The notes under the pieces were generated by a model. The model searched no databases. It saw nothing but the letters and a program-made list of their open reading frames with translations, and was not told where the DNA came from. A program made the position numbers and the translations under genes. From Diorhabda sublineata (Eukaryota > Arthropoda > Insecta > Coleoptera > Chrysomelidae), in NCBI RefSeq assembly GCF_026230105.1, contig NC_079481.1, forward strand, positions 15,579,042-15,643,041: DNA of 64,000 nucleotides, given 5' to 3'. Each line of letters starts with the position of its first letter. Positions within the stretch are counted from its first letter, which is position 1. Positions 1 through 12,000 of this stretch are shown piece by piece.

Positions 1-559
1 GGGTCACACGTGGATAATTATAAATTAATTACCGAATAATACAAATAAAAATAGGAATGAAACGTATAAAATGAAGAAAACGCTGATAATTGTTGATATA
101 AATTAATGGAACTTGACTACTATTTCAGTAAATTTCGAAAAATTGGTCGGGAACACTATGAAACAGTAAGGAACAAGTAACATTAATAAAATAGAAAAAA
201 TAATATATACGGGGAGCGGCAGTCAATACTGCATTTTTGAGATAGCTGTGAAAAATAGACGGACGCATTTTTCTAAATTTAATTATTATAATTTTATTGT
301 GTATTGAAAATTATAGAAGAAACAAAAGTGTGATTAATCAACGTTCAAAAATAACACCAGTCAGATGGCGTACTACTCAATTAATGCATTTTTGCAGGTG
401 ATTTCTGAAATTGTCCATCCCGTCATGAAGCATGCGTTGAGGAATTCTGTATGTAAAGTTTTGTTCGTTCACAAATACGGAGAGGAGATTAAAATGTGTC
501 TCGTCTTATCCAGATTCTAATCCAGAAGTTGTATATAATAAGCTCCCCAGTTTCTTTAA

Positions 560-785
560 CCATGTACAAAAACGTTTTGAAAGGATAATGGTGGAAATTT
601 GACCTCAATATTCTTCGAACTGCCCTTTCAGAAATTCCAAGAGCAGTATTCTGATTTCGCGGGATTCTTCCTACAGCAACTCTCACGCGTTCAACATTCT
701 CAGGAGTTCGAACGGATCTCGTACTGCTACTTCTTTTGCTTGTTGCTTCAACGATATTTTCCAAATTTGTCACCCACAACTTCAC
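560..785 (-). mobile_element. Transposase N-terminal HTH fragment (mariner-like)
   Basis: A short minus-strand reading frame carries RSVRTPENVERVR and ISERAVRRILRSNFHHYPFK. These resemble the helix-turn-helix start of insect mariner-like (DUF4817-type) transposases, where the DNA-binding domain precedes a DDE domain. No catalytic domain follows, so this is a relic. It lies in the unexplained DNA left of GABA transaminase copy A. The family assignment is from memory of the motif and is moderately sure. Confidence 0.45.
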
Positions 786-1279
786 TTATACTGGGTAATG
801 GCTGATTGCGCTATTAATTTCAAAATAAATACGACGCCGAGCTGTTACATACTTAACGATTTGGTAAAACGCTTTCACGTTAAATGCCCGGTGTGGTTTT
901 GACCATTGAGCTAGGGAACATAACGATAACCTTCACAAGGTTATTTCTATTATTTTCTACGTATCAAAAACCATTTCAAAAATGCAGGATTGACTACCAC
1001 ATAAAGACCATTACATAGGATCTAAGGTCAACTTTGAAAGTAGGGTGAATTATATGCGTAATAAGCGTAATGAAAAAATGTGAAATTTTCATATTGGTGT
1101 TGCAGAAGAAGAAACAGAAATAAGTTGCAACACAAATTATAAATGTAAAAAAATATTGCAATCAAGCATTAAAACACTGCTGGAATGTTGGAAGAGGATA
1201 GTGAAAAATTATCATATTATTTACTAAATTGAAAAGCACAATGTAAGATTTGAAACATCACATGTTATATATTGAAACA

Positions 1280-1410
1280 GAGGCTATAAAAGAAATAGGA
1301 CCAGTACACTGCTATACACAAGGATCTTCGATGAGGCTATAAAAGAAATAAAAACCTGTCCACTGCTATACACAATGATTAACGATGAGGCTATAAAAGA
1401 TATAAAAGTT
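1280..1410. repeat. Three imperfect tandem repeats, unit 53-54 bp
   Basis: The string gaggctataaaaga begins at 1280, 1333 and 1387. The first two units are followed by variants of cactgctatacacaa. The repeat runs directly into the LINE reverse-transcriptase fragment on its right and may be an expansion of LINE coding sequence. Confidence 0.6.
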
Positions 1411-1414
1411 TAAA

Positions 1415-1960
1415 AAGCTAAAAAGGAGGGCAGTGGAAAATGGACAAAGTTACACCAACAGAAATATGCTACGCTGATGACATGGTAATATTTGCAAAGG
1501 ACGAAGAAACATTAAATCAAAATCTTGAATTTTATATAAACAAACAATACAGTATGAACACACATAGATAAAATCAAGAGATGATCGTACGCACATCAAC
1601 AAAGATAAACGATATGAGAATAGAAAATAGTCAAATAGAAAAATTGATGCAAAAGTCTCGGTTCAATGATAACAGGAGACGGAAAATTAGACAAAGAAAT
1701 CACAAAAAGAAAAACAAGCGCCAGAAAACTACTTAACAAGATAAACCATTTTTTTTATGAAACAATGAAATACCCAAAGAAACAAGAGTAAAAATTACAA
1801 AAGAGTAGTTATATCATTACTAACATATGGTTACGAAATATGGATAACCAACGAAAGACACAGAGAAAAGATACAAGCAACGGAAATGAGATTTTTCCAG
1901 AAAATCATATCAAAATATTTTATATCACCAGTCTAGTTATATAGAGTGAGTTTTATAAAT
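1415..1960 (+). mobile_element. Non-LTR retrotransposon reverse transcriptase fragment (RTE-like)
   Basis: The plus strand encodes EICYADDMVIFAKDEETLNQ, with the YADD catalytic box of a LINE reverse transcriptase. Across frameshifts it continues into thumb and connection sequence, with fragments such as GDGKLDKEI, RKLLNKIN and EIPKETRVKI. Many stops and frameshifts show that it is dead. The 5' part, the endonuclease and the 3' tail are not recognised. The clade call of RTE-like is tentative. Confidence 0.65.
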
Positions 1961-2135
1961 TTTTGTGTGCAAGGGTCTTGTGATACGGCCAGTATTATGG
2001 TGGTATCTACATGGTTGTCAGATCTTTCCTTTTGTCGGAAAAGTTGAAATAATACATTTAGGAGGCTATGACTGCTACAAAAACAAATTTTATGTTTCAA
2101 TAAATTATTATTGTTGAAGTTTATTGAAAGTCACA

Positions 2136-2450
2136 ATGGATCGTTCATCTGAAAAAGAACGAATTGATATTTTAATGATATTAGGATATAGTGATAGAAG
2201 AAGCGTGTAGTATCTTTAATAATTTATATCCTAACCGAAATCCCATAACAAGATCTACTGTTAGTGAAAAAGTTTAATAAAACTGGTTCAGTAAAAGATT
2301 TATCCAAATCAGGTCGCAGAAAAATTGCATCAACTGAAAACAATAGTATAGTGGTCGCACCTTGTATTATCTGCATACTTTTTAACAAAGAATAGCTTGA
2401 AGACTGAAACAACCCCTTAATATTCATCTTCACTACCAAGTTGGTAAAGT
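2136..2450 (+). mobile_element. DUF4817-type HTH transposase fragment
   Basis: A start codon at 2136 opens MDRSSEKERIDILMILGYSD. After a frame change it continues with FNNLYPNRNPITRSTVS and GSVKDLSKSGRRKI. This is the usual N-terminal HTH layout of a common insect mariner-like element. Stops and frame changes inside it, and the lack of a DDE domain, make it a relic. Confidence 0.55.
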
Positions 2451-2785
2451 TGTAATAAAAAAACTGAGGTAAATAACCTTAGTGTAACCTATTTTGATGT
2501 TTTAGATTTTGAAGAAGCTAATTTTTTAAAAATATCATCGTCATTCGAACCCACTTTTCATTGGACGGGTTTAAATTTCAACAACAAAAGAAATCAATGG
2601 AATAAAACAAAATATATTGTATCCTATTTGAATATGAATTAATTATCTTATCTTAAAGTTTTCTACCCCGATTCTTAATTGATTTGTAAAAGTAGTTGAC
2701 TTTTTTCGATTATTTTTCAATATAAACAAGTTTTAGTCGCCGAGATTAACTACATAGTTATTCAAAATTATTGTTAAATACGTAC

Positions 2786-3002
2786 GTAATTTCATCCGAA
2801 TGGAAGAATCCGGCCATTTGCATTTTTTTACTGAATGTCATTATATCCGGCGGATGTGGTAAGTTAAAGTGTTCGTGACACCAAAATTTTCCAGTTGGTC
2901 CACAACCAGTTTGTACTTCATCTATAATCAGTGCAGCTCCGTACTTTTTACAAAGTTTTTGTAAGTTCTGGAAAAATTCTGGAGAAGCGTGATTATCACC
3001 AC
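2786..3002 (-). CDS. Gabat: Copy A exon 7: PLP-lysine exon
   Basis: The acceptor is ttctag just right of 3002 and the donor is GTACGTAT just left of 2786. The exon begins in phase 1 (G|GT) and ends in phase 2, as does the matching end in copy B. It encodes DNHASPEFFQ, the PLP-ring aspartate in DEVQTGCG, KFWCHEHF, and FSKKMQMAGFFH. The first lysine of that last motif corresponds to K357 of the human precursor, which forms the Schiff base with PLP. Confidence 0.88.
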
Positions 3003-6000
3003 CTAGAAGAAATTCTTCATGAAAGTCATATTGAAAATACGATACAATGGATGATCAAAAGAAATGTTACAAACCACAACATCCGGAAATTTCATATGTT
3101 GAATATGTTTATTCAGACTGGAAATAAATGTTCCCCTTTGACAAACTGCTGGAGTATGAATCAGACGATTGGAAGACAATTGAAATGGCATAACGCTAAG
3201 TAGGGCTTGTGTGGACGTGAGTTATGTTAAGTTAATTTGCACAATCCATATTAGAACTTTATATTATTATCATTAATTTTGTTTGTATTGCTCTTCTAAT
3301 ATTAATTGCAAAAGTCAGTTATGCGAGGAACAATCAATATTTCATAAATACGCACGGCACTCATACTAAATTAAGAAATGAAAAATAATGTTTATTCCCC
3401 GTATAAAATATCTAACAAACAGTCAGTCCACGTGGACTCATCATCTTCACTGTTTACCAACGAAAACATCGAATCGTAAACATAAACGCATTTCTATTGG
3501 CCGAAGCTTTATGTACACAATTTCTTATCAGACAACCTGCGATAAACAGTGGCGTCGCTTGGTGACATTCATTTAATTCATTCTTTCCACATAGCGCATA
3601 TTCTGGATATGACTTTCATTTTCTCTATTATTATCTGATTGCAATATTGTAGGAGCACCAAATGTTGAAAATATTGGAAAAACGTGATTCACCATTAAGA
3701 ACTTATACCTACTATCTCTGTTTGACTGCAGATCTATAAAATCAACTTGACATCTTGAGTTTAACTTAGAACTGATCACACAATACCTTTTCTTAGCTGG
3801 ACAGTGTTTCATTTGACATTGTTTTTATAAATTTACATTACAGCTTCATGTATAACTTATATCTTAATTTGAAGTCTTTAACCATACATCTGCGGACTAT
3901 TCTGATGTGAGATTCATAGAGAATAATGAACAATTCTTCATTGGTAACACAATACTGTATATTCGTTTTTCCTTGTTTTAATGGTACAATTAACTTAACG
4001 TCAAATCGTTCTAATCGTCTGTAATCCAAAGATGTGTTGCACTTTTCTTAAGCAAATTAAAACAAAGTCTTCTCGTTGACCTTTATTTTTTAAAGAAAAA
4101 GATCTTTTAAAGAAAAAATAAGGAAACGTTGCTCTTACTATCAAACTTTGCATAAGACTGACAGGACTGGCAGAAAGCTTTAAATTGATTAACAGATTGT
4201 ATCATAACTGTGTGTAAGTCTGTCTATATCAAATTGAAACCTTATATATAGCCACTATTTCAGGAAAACTCTGTTTTGTAAGTAAGCAACATCATGTGTA
4301 ATTAATCGAAAATAATAAAAATAATAATGAAACTTCATTCATACCGAGCATTTTTTTATTTGTTTTAATAAAAAAGGATACATTTTGTTTATTTTAAGTT
4401 TATTTTACACCAAAGTTTTGGTCTTTTATTTACCGATTGAGCCATTGCCGGGCTAGCTAGTTATTATAAATGAAGACCACAGGGAAAAATTTGGTAAGTC
4501 ACCATTTTGGAATATTCCGGAAAATTGTCAGAGCTATGAAATTAAAGTGTGATTTTACTGTTTTGTATCTATATTATGGGAACAAAAACAACAAAAAATG
4601 ATCTTAGGAACCTTTTCTGCCAAATATTTCGTAGCTCTATGGGAACCTTCTATCAACAAGTGCTATGTAGCCTTCACTCTAGTTTTAAGTTACAAATAAA
4701 ACTTTGTATCAACAAATTCATCTTTGTATTTAATTTTACTGAAATTATGTTCGCTTGTTATATCAAGTACAACTCTGTTGTACAATTCTTGAAGATTCCT
4801 ATTTACGTTTGTAAGACGATTATAGTTTTACAAAGTGAGAATTCCTGTGATAATATTTTGGTTATTTGATGACCGACTTTTCACACAAGTGCAACAGAAA
4901 ACTTTATGTATCAAGGGCTGTAACTGGTTAAGAAAAAAAGTTTTTTTTTCACCATGGTCATATATCCGTTAACAAATCCGCATATTTGCAAGATTTAGCC
5001 CCCTTTCTTGTTCTGTTCTCAAACTTAAAAACAAACGCCTCAAAGATTTTCCAGTTATGTTTACAATAAATAGCTATAGAGTCTATAGAGCTGAAAGGAG
5101 ATTATTTCAAATATTTAATATATCTTTTTGTTAGATCTAATATATCTAAGACCACCCTCTAATCAATCCGGAGTAGTTAAAACTATAATTACAATTACCT
5201 TCAGATTGAATTGGTTCGATTATGATACCTGCTATTGGAAAATGTCTTTTATGTTTTACCATAAGATCTTCGACTTCTTCTAGACATTTTCCGTCAATCT
5301 TTTCATTTTCCCTACGATTGTCTTCTAAAGGATATTTGTACATCGGAAACGTAGCTATAGGCCATTGACTGAAAGATGGAATATCCAGTTTGTGTATAGC
5401 CTTAAAAAGTTTAAAATTAATTTATCTTCTTATAAACATATTGCGGACGTATAATGAAGACAAGTAAATGGAATGAGATGTGTACACCAGTTTTTAATTC
5501 AAAAACTGGAGAACCACCAAACCACCAGTTATACTAAACATGAACAATACAAAACGAAGATAAAATATAATCGAAAGTGCCATCTATTTAGAAAGAAGAA
5601 AAAGTACTAGAAGAGATACTGAAAATAACAGAAAGTGCCATCTATTTAGAATAAAAACAGTACAAAATAAGGTACTGAAAATGACATCGAATGATGCAAA
5701 AGTCACTGTATAAAATATGGTATTCAACAAGTATTCAAAACTATTTCAGACCAATGTAAAACTACTAATATATAAGGTCGAAACTTGGAAATATAAAAAT
5801 ATGTTCCAGAAATTTTTCAACATTGTTCATCATGTGCATATGCCAAAATTTTAAAATAAATATAATACAGTTTCTATTTTATTTACACTTTTATCAATTA
5901 CGATTAAAAATTGAAGAATTCAATTAATTAGATTGTTTATTCACAACAAAGAAAATTTTTGGTAATTATCTAGATTAGGTTACACCCCTCAGATTTCATT

Positions 6001-9000
6001 AAAATTTTAGTATGTTATAAAGAAAATTATGCTGAAAAATTTCATATGTGTTTTTAAAAACTAACTTTATTTCTAACATAAATTCTACCAACAACTTCAA
6101 TTACAAGACTGATATTTTTTATTACAAACGTGAATTAAATAATCTTTTGGTAAACACAAGCTAAGCAATTCTACAATAAAATAAGTTCTTAATCAGCACA
6201 ATATACTGTCCACCTAAGGGCAATGGCCTAGGTGACACCTCCCCCTTTAGAAGGAAGCTTCTCCTGGAAGCTGGATCCCGTCTTCTGTTGCCTGCGGGTG
6301 ATTCTTACTTGTCCTTCCTGAATGTTTCCTCTTATACAAAATCCACAAGAAGGCCAATATCAATGCTATATAAAGAAGAATGGTCCAAATACTGGCAATG
6401 TGAAAATTAGTGTTATCCGTGAATATTGGCGTTACCAGTTGATTTGGAATATCCTTTAATTTTAATTTTTTTAAATCAATCTCCATTGGAGAAACGTGTA
6501 ATTGATTTAATTTCAAATTTAATTCATTTATTACAAAAGGTTGTCCAAACGTTTTTTGTTGAAATGTTAACTCTTGGTTCCTAAATATAATTTTACATGC
6601 TGAATTTTCTATTAAATAAATGCCTTTAAGAGTTCTCACTTCAGTTTCTTGCTTACATTTTATGATTAATTTTTCTTCTACGGGAAATATTGCCAAAAAT
6701 TGATTTATCTCCGGAATAATTTCAATGTGATTCTTAATTATTTCAATTTTTGTATATTGACAATATGTAGAATTTCCTGCTAGCAATATGTTCTCTTCGC
6801 ATCCATAATTATTATTGTCTTGCAAATGGTTAGGACATTGAAATATATTGCCGCGAGTACAAATGTCATTTAGAGGTTTAATGACATTATTTGATTTAAG
6901 TAAAAATTATGAATTAGGTATTAATGTTACGTATTCTGATTCAATTTCTGTAGGTATAGGTAACATATAAAAAAGATTAAATAAAATATCATAATTAATG
7001 GGTATCGATAAAAAATATTGAATTTGATTATTTTCTACTTTACAAACTACGTCTATGACGGCTTCAAATTCTAAAATATTTTTATGTTTTAATTCAAAGG
7101 GTAATTCCGCTTGGTAGTAATAATGCACTTTTTGCAACTCTATAAATAAATCGTGAGATTTTATAATACTTGGATGTAACATTCTAAGTTTACAGAAGGT
7201 CAACGAATTTTCAACCGTTTCTAAAATGTCTTGAATTACATTGAATAATTCTTTTAAATATTTAATATTTTCCGCATTTGCTTGAAAATCTAGAATATCT
7301 CTTATCTCAAATATTTTCGTTTTTAATAATTTTTCATTATACTGAATGTCCTGAATTGTCTTATTAAAATTATCAATTATTTGGCGACTAACAGAATATT
7401 GCATTCTTATTTGATTTTGCAAGTTTTCTTGGTTTTGTTTTAAATGTTCCATAATTGAATTAATTCTTTCTCCATCTTCAGAGTCCAAGTTTCCTGTTAT
7501 TGTTTTTACTATTGATCCAAGACCGTTAATTAACACTCTCTTTGGTCTATCTAAGGTAGAATGAATATGAATGTTATCAAATTTTTCTTCTATACTATTC
7601 CTAGTGTACTCTATTATATTTACAATATTTTCTGTTTCAGAATGAAAAAATGTATTATTAGACATATTATATTTAACGTGATTATATTGTATACTTAACT
7701 TATTATATTCTACGAGTAGTGGACTTAAATTATAAAAATGAACAAAAGTATGACTGGATTTCTGCAGCTTGGCATATCCAAGATTTATGGGAAGTATACC
7801 CAAGTTATGGGTAACATCTTTTATTTTGACTGTTGCGTCTCCGGCGGTGACGAACCTAAAATAAATTTATAAGGAGTCTTTTTAGGACGTTTTATGTTTG
7901 AAAGATGAATATTTTCTGAAGTATTTTTGTGTCTAGTAGCGATTTTAGCTGTTTTTAATCGGGTATTTTTGCTTTTGATTTCTTCACTTTTATATTTATT
8001 TTTGGTTTTACCTTGTGCCTGTTTATTACGTACATACACTTTAGTGGGTATTGTATCTGGTAATTCTTCACGGCTTTTATTTGCTTTAGAGATTACTTTT
8101 GATTTATTTTCCTGTAATTTTTTATTTAAATTCGAGTATAAAATTTTCATTTTATCTTTATGATTTTGTATATAATTATTAACTACTTGTTGATCAATTT
8201 CTATATCGAAAGGTGTGTTACTGTTTATGTGTCCGGTAATTATTTCGTTTGGTTTCAATTTTGTTGCAGAATGAACGCTATTATTATAGGCTAATAATGC
8301 GTAAAGTATTTTATTTTCAATAGTCTCATTTTTAAAATCTTTTTGATTATTCAAAAGTCTGAAGTGTTCAATAATCGTAGAGTGGAATCTTTCAGCAATT
8401 CCATTCGATTCTGGATGTTGAGAACTTATGAAATGAATTTTAATTTTATGCGTTTCTAATAGTTCTTTTACAACAGAATTTTTTAACTCAGTTCCATTGT
8501 CCGAAATTATTTGTTCTGGTATACAGTGGTGTGTAAAATATTTAATTAGACTATGAGCTACCTCTATTCCTTGTCTAGATTTTAATTCATACATTTGACC
8601 ATATTTGGAAAATGAATCTATTATCGTAAGAAATTTACTATTTTCTAAGGTTATCGTGTCTAAATGCAAAATTTAGAAAGGTTTAGTAGCTGTGGGGGTA
8701 ACATTTAAAAATGGTTTTATTGGTTTTCTATCGTATTTGCTTAACTGGCAAACTTCACATTCGTTTATATAAGTTTGTATAGATGCTCTTTGATTTGGCC
8801 AGTAATACAAAGCTTTTAATTGATTTTCAGTTTCATCTAGTCCTCTATGATTAGTCTTACCTTCGTGGTAATTTTGAATCACTTCTTTAATTTCATTTAA
8901 AGGAACATCTATTAATTTCTTATTACATTTAACAAAGTCAATTTGAGAATCTTGAAAGTGATTTTGTAGAACGACACTGAATTTTTCATAAATTGGGTCT

Positions 9001-12000
9001 TCGAAATAAATAAAATATTTAGTTTTTGGTACTATGTATTCTTTCACGAAATTAATGACATCTTGCTCAAAATTGTTTTTAGATAATTGAACAACAATTC
9101 TTTGTTTATTTTCATATAGTTTCATAATAGTAGGTACGGCTGGTTCGAAATTTACTCCCGAAAATATTAATTGATTTTTACCAACATTTATCGCTGACTC
9201 CGAAATTGGTATACCAATTACAGGATTTTCCTCATTTGTATGAACAGTTATATCTTCGTCGTCATTCTCATTATTATTACTTTCATTATCTGTTTTAACT
9301 ATTAGCGATACATTATCGTCGGGAGTTGATGAGAGTTTTTTATTAAATTTGTCCATATAAACTAATAATTTTTTAGAACATTGAGGTTCTTGTAATTTAG
9401 TTTCATTGATAATTAGTTCAGTTCTAATTTTCGAAACATCAAATTTAACATTTTCACAATAAATTTCATTAAAATTTGGGTTGAGGGTTTGTTCGTATTC
9501 ATCGAATGTCTCAACACTAATAGAAGGGCTTAAATCTACTCGAAAGTTGGATTCTGAAGGATTTAAAATTGTACATAAAGCTATATTATTTTCAACTTTT
9601 GTTAAACATTCAGGGATTTCTAATTTCCCAATTCGTGTATATGGTATAATTTCATTACCATTTTTTACATTTTCAATATTTAATTTAATTACTTGTTCAC
9701 AACGTGGAGGCACTACTATACAATTCGTGGATCCAGTTTTAATATCAAAGTAATTCAATTTAATTTGACTATAAGGAGTCATAAGCAAATTATTATTTAA
9801 ATCGATAATTGCATTAAGTATTTTTAAATTATCCAATACTAACAAACAATCAAAATGATCGTGAAATTTGAAAACGCAATATTCTAAATTGAGCGGTTTC
9901 CTATAATTAAACATTTTAGGGATTGGAATGAGTGTGCAGAAATTTTGTTGACTGCTACCAAAGATAATTTTGAGGGGGTCTAGATGTATTTCTTGTAGAC
10001 ATACTCATTGGAGTTGGATTTGGAAATCCTTGGTTCTGATTGGGTTTAAAGACGTTTTGACCATTATTAGAAAAGTTTGTATTATTCCTATTAGAAGGAG
10101 TGTAAGAAGTTGATGGACGATTTTGCGGGTTTGATGCGGAATTTCGATTAGTATATTGATAATTCGGCATAGAATTTTGCCTAGGAGGTGGCTGCCTATA
10201 TGCCACATTATTTTGGAAATTGTTTTTATTTTTATGTGAATTATTTTGCGTATTCAAGGATGAAAAAACATTTTTCGAATGATTATTCTGGGTCATATAA
10301 ACTTGAAAATCCCAAAATTAAATGTTCACTAACATTAGAATGTGTCGTGAGATAAGAAATTTGAAGATTTAATAAATGTTGAATTCTATTATAAAATTCG
10401 AAATGCGTTTCATTACCTTGTTTCATTTTTGAAAGTTCTATATTTAAAGTGTAAATATCTCTTTTGTCAGCGTAAGTATTAAGAAGTGCATCTTTTAGAT
10501 TTTCCCAAGTTCTATTACATTAGTACAAGAAGAAATGTTTATGGCTGCTTCACCTTTTATTTTTGCTAAAATGCTGGACATCAAATATTCATTTTGAAAA
10601 TCCCCTACATCCACAGTATTATAAAACTTACTTACTAATTTCTCTGAAATTTCTATAAACCTAGGAAGTAATGCATTGTTTCCATCAAATTCGGGTATCA
10701 TATCAAGATACTCTTTTTTTAAAATAGGTAATTGTGGAGTAGCCATTTTATTAAAATTATTCGTAGAAAAAAGTTTTGGTGATGCTAAGTTAAATTTTAT
10801 TTTAGTATTAACAGAGCTTGAGCCTGAATTTGAGTTATTTGAATCAGAATTTGAGTCAGAATCGTCAGATGTGTCAAGTAAATAATTAATATTTCCTCTA
10901 TATGACATTAAAAACACTTACAGCAATAGAATGAAGATCCTTTCCATTGGCTCGGACTGCACAGGAACAACCAATATCCTCTTGATTCTTCCGGTTTCTA
11001 GCACAACACAGATCTTCTAGTTGAGTTACTCAGTTCGCTTAACTAAGAGTTCCAATAATTAAACTTTATTTGTTCGAATAGTCAACAAATCGTAGAAACG
11101 AACCGAATGTTATATGCTTTAACTTCCGATTGACTATCCTACTGACTGCGCCACTTAACTTTTAATTTACTGGAACCGTGTTTTTAAAAACTAACTTTAT
11201 TTCTAACATAAATTCTACCAACAACTTCAATTACAAGACTGATATTTTTTATTACAAACGTGAATTAAATAATCTTTTGGTAAACACAAGCTAAGCAATT
11301 CTACAATAAATTTTTGTTTAGTTCTCTTAGTTAGTATTCGAAATTATTTAATGTTATAGTGAATTCAAAAATTCTGATTACGAACTATTGAAGCTCACGT
11401 GATCTCAAGACCAAATCATATTAAGGAATGTTGTACATTGAGCTGTCTTTTCATATACATATACATATTACAACTGAAAAATCTTACCATAGAATGTGTG
11501 CATGATAAAGTGGCAATAGTTCGTCCGTGGAAAGCACCCTTAAACGATAAAATAGATAAATCAGGACATCCTGGTGGTTGATTTAATATACTAGATTTTT
11601 TCTCAGCATCCGTAAAATCTTTATTATTTCGTTCTCTTGATCGGTAAGCTATAAAAGCTGTTTTAATTGCGTTTTCGTTTGAGCAGGCACCGCACATCAT
11701 CGGGGTGATTTTCGGAAGTTTAGGTGACACCTAGTGGAAAAACGAGGATTTGAAACGGGTTGATAGTAAGTTTGAAAACGTTTCTTTACCTGCTTTAGAA
11801 TATTTTCCATTCGCTTAGGCCAATCTGTACCTGGATAAACACCTAGTGCTGGTCTATTTATTAGACTCCTCTAAAAAATATTGTGATCTTTTGATAAATT
11901 AGTGATATAGTTGATGTAAATAGTTCTACAACAATACTTCATATTAGAGTACAATGAAATTGATGCCATGTTTTTGAAAACGGATAATAAATGTCATAAT

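Larger units (their letters stand above)
6048..11310 (-). mobile_element. Defective errantivirus-like endogenous retrovirus
   Basis: A minus-strand element in intron 5 of GABA transaminase copy A, flanked by a direct repeat of 133 bp that looks identical (6048-6180 and 11178-11310). In the order of transcription it holds a primer-binding site, a broken gag, a pol reading frame without reverse-transcriptase core, an integrase, an env gene and a polypurine tract. The env gene with a fusion-type domain places it among insect errantiviruses (Metaviridae). It is disabled: gag is split by frame changes, pol and env each carry an in-frame stop, and the polymerase core is missing. The termini look like R-U5 on one side and U3-R on the other rather than two full LTRs. 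I see no target-site duplication. Confidence 0.8.

Noticed and set aside
3003..3191. Minus-strand frame of 62 codons ending right at exon 7 of copy A
   Set aside because: It runs into a stop at the acceptor site and has no similarity to GABA transaminase, so I treat it as intron sequence.
4549..4869. Plus-strand frame of 106 codons
   Set aside because: Hydrophobic and Cys-containing but without any domain, in an AT-rich intron; chance is the simplest explanation.
6048..6180. Calling the 133-bp repeats complete LTRs
   Set aside because: The polypurine tract lies 57 bp away on one side and the primer site 24 bp away on the other, so extra U3 and U5 sequence exists that is not shared by both ends.
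7927..8163. Plus-strand hydrophobic frame of 78 codons
   Set aside because: Shadow of the Lys-rich C-terminus of the errantiviral integrase.
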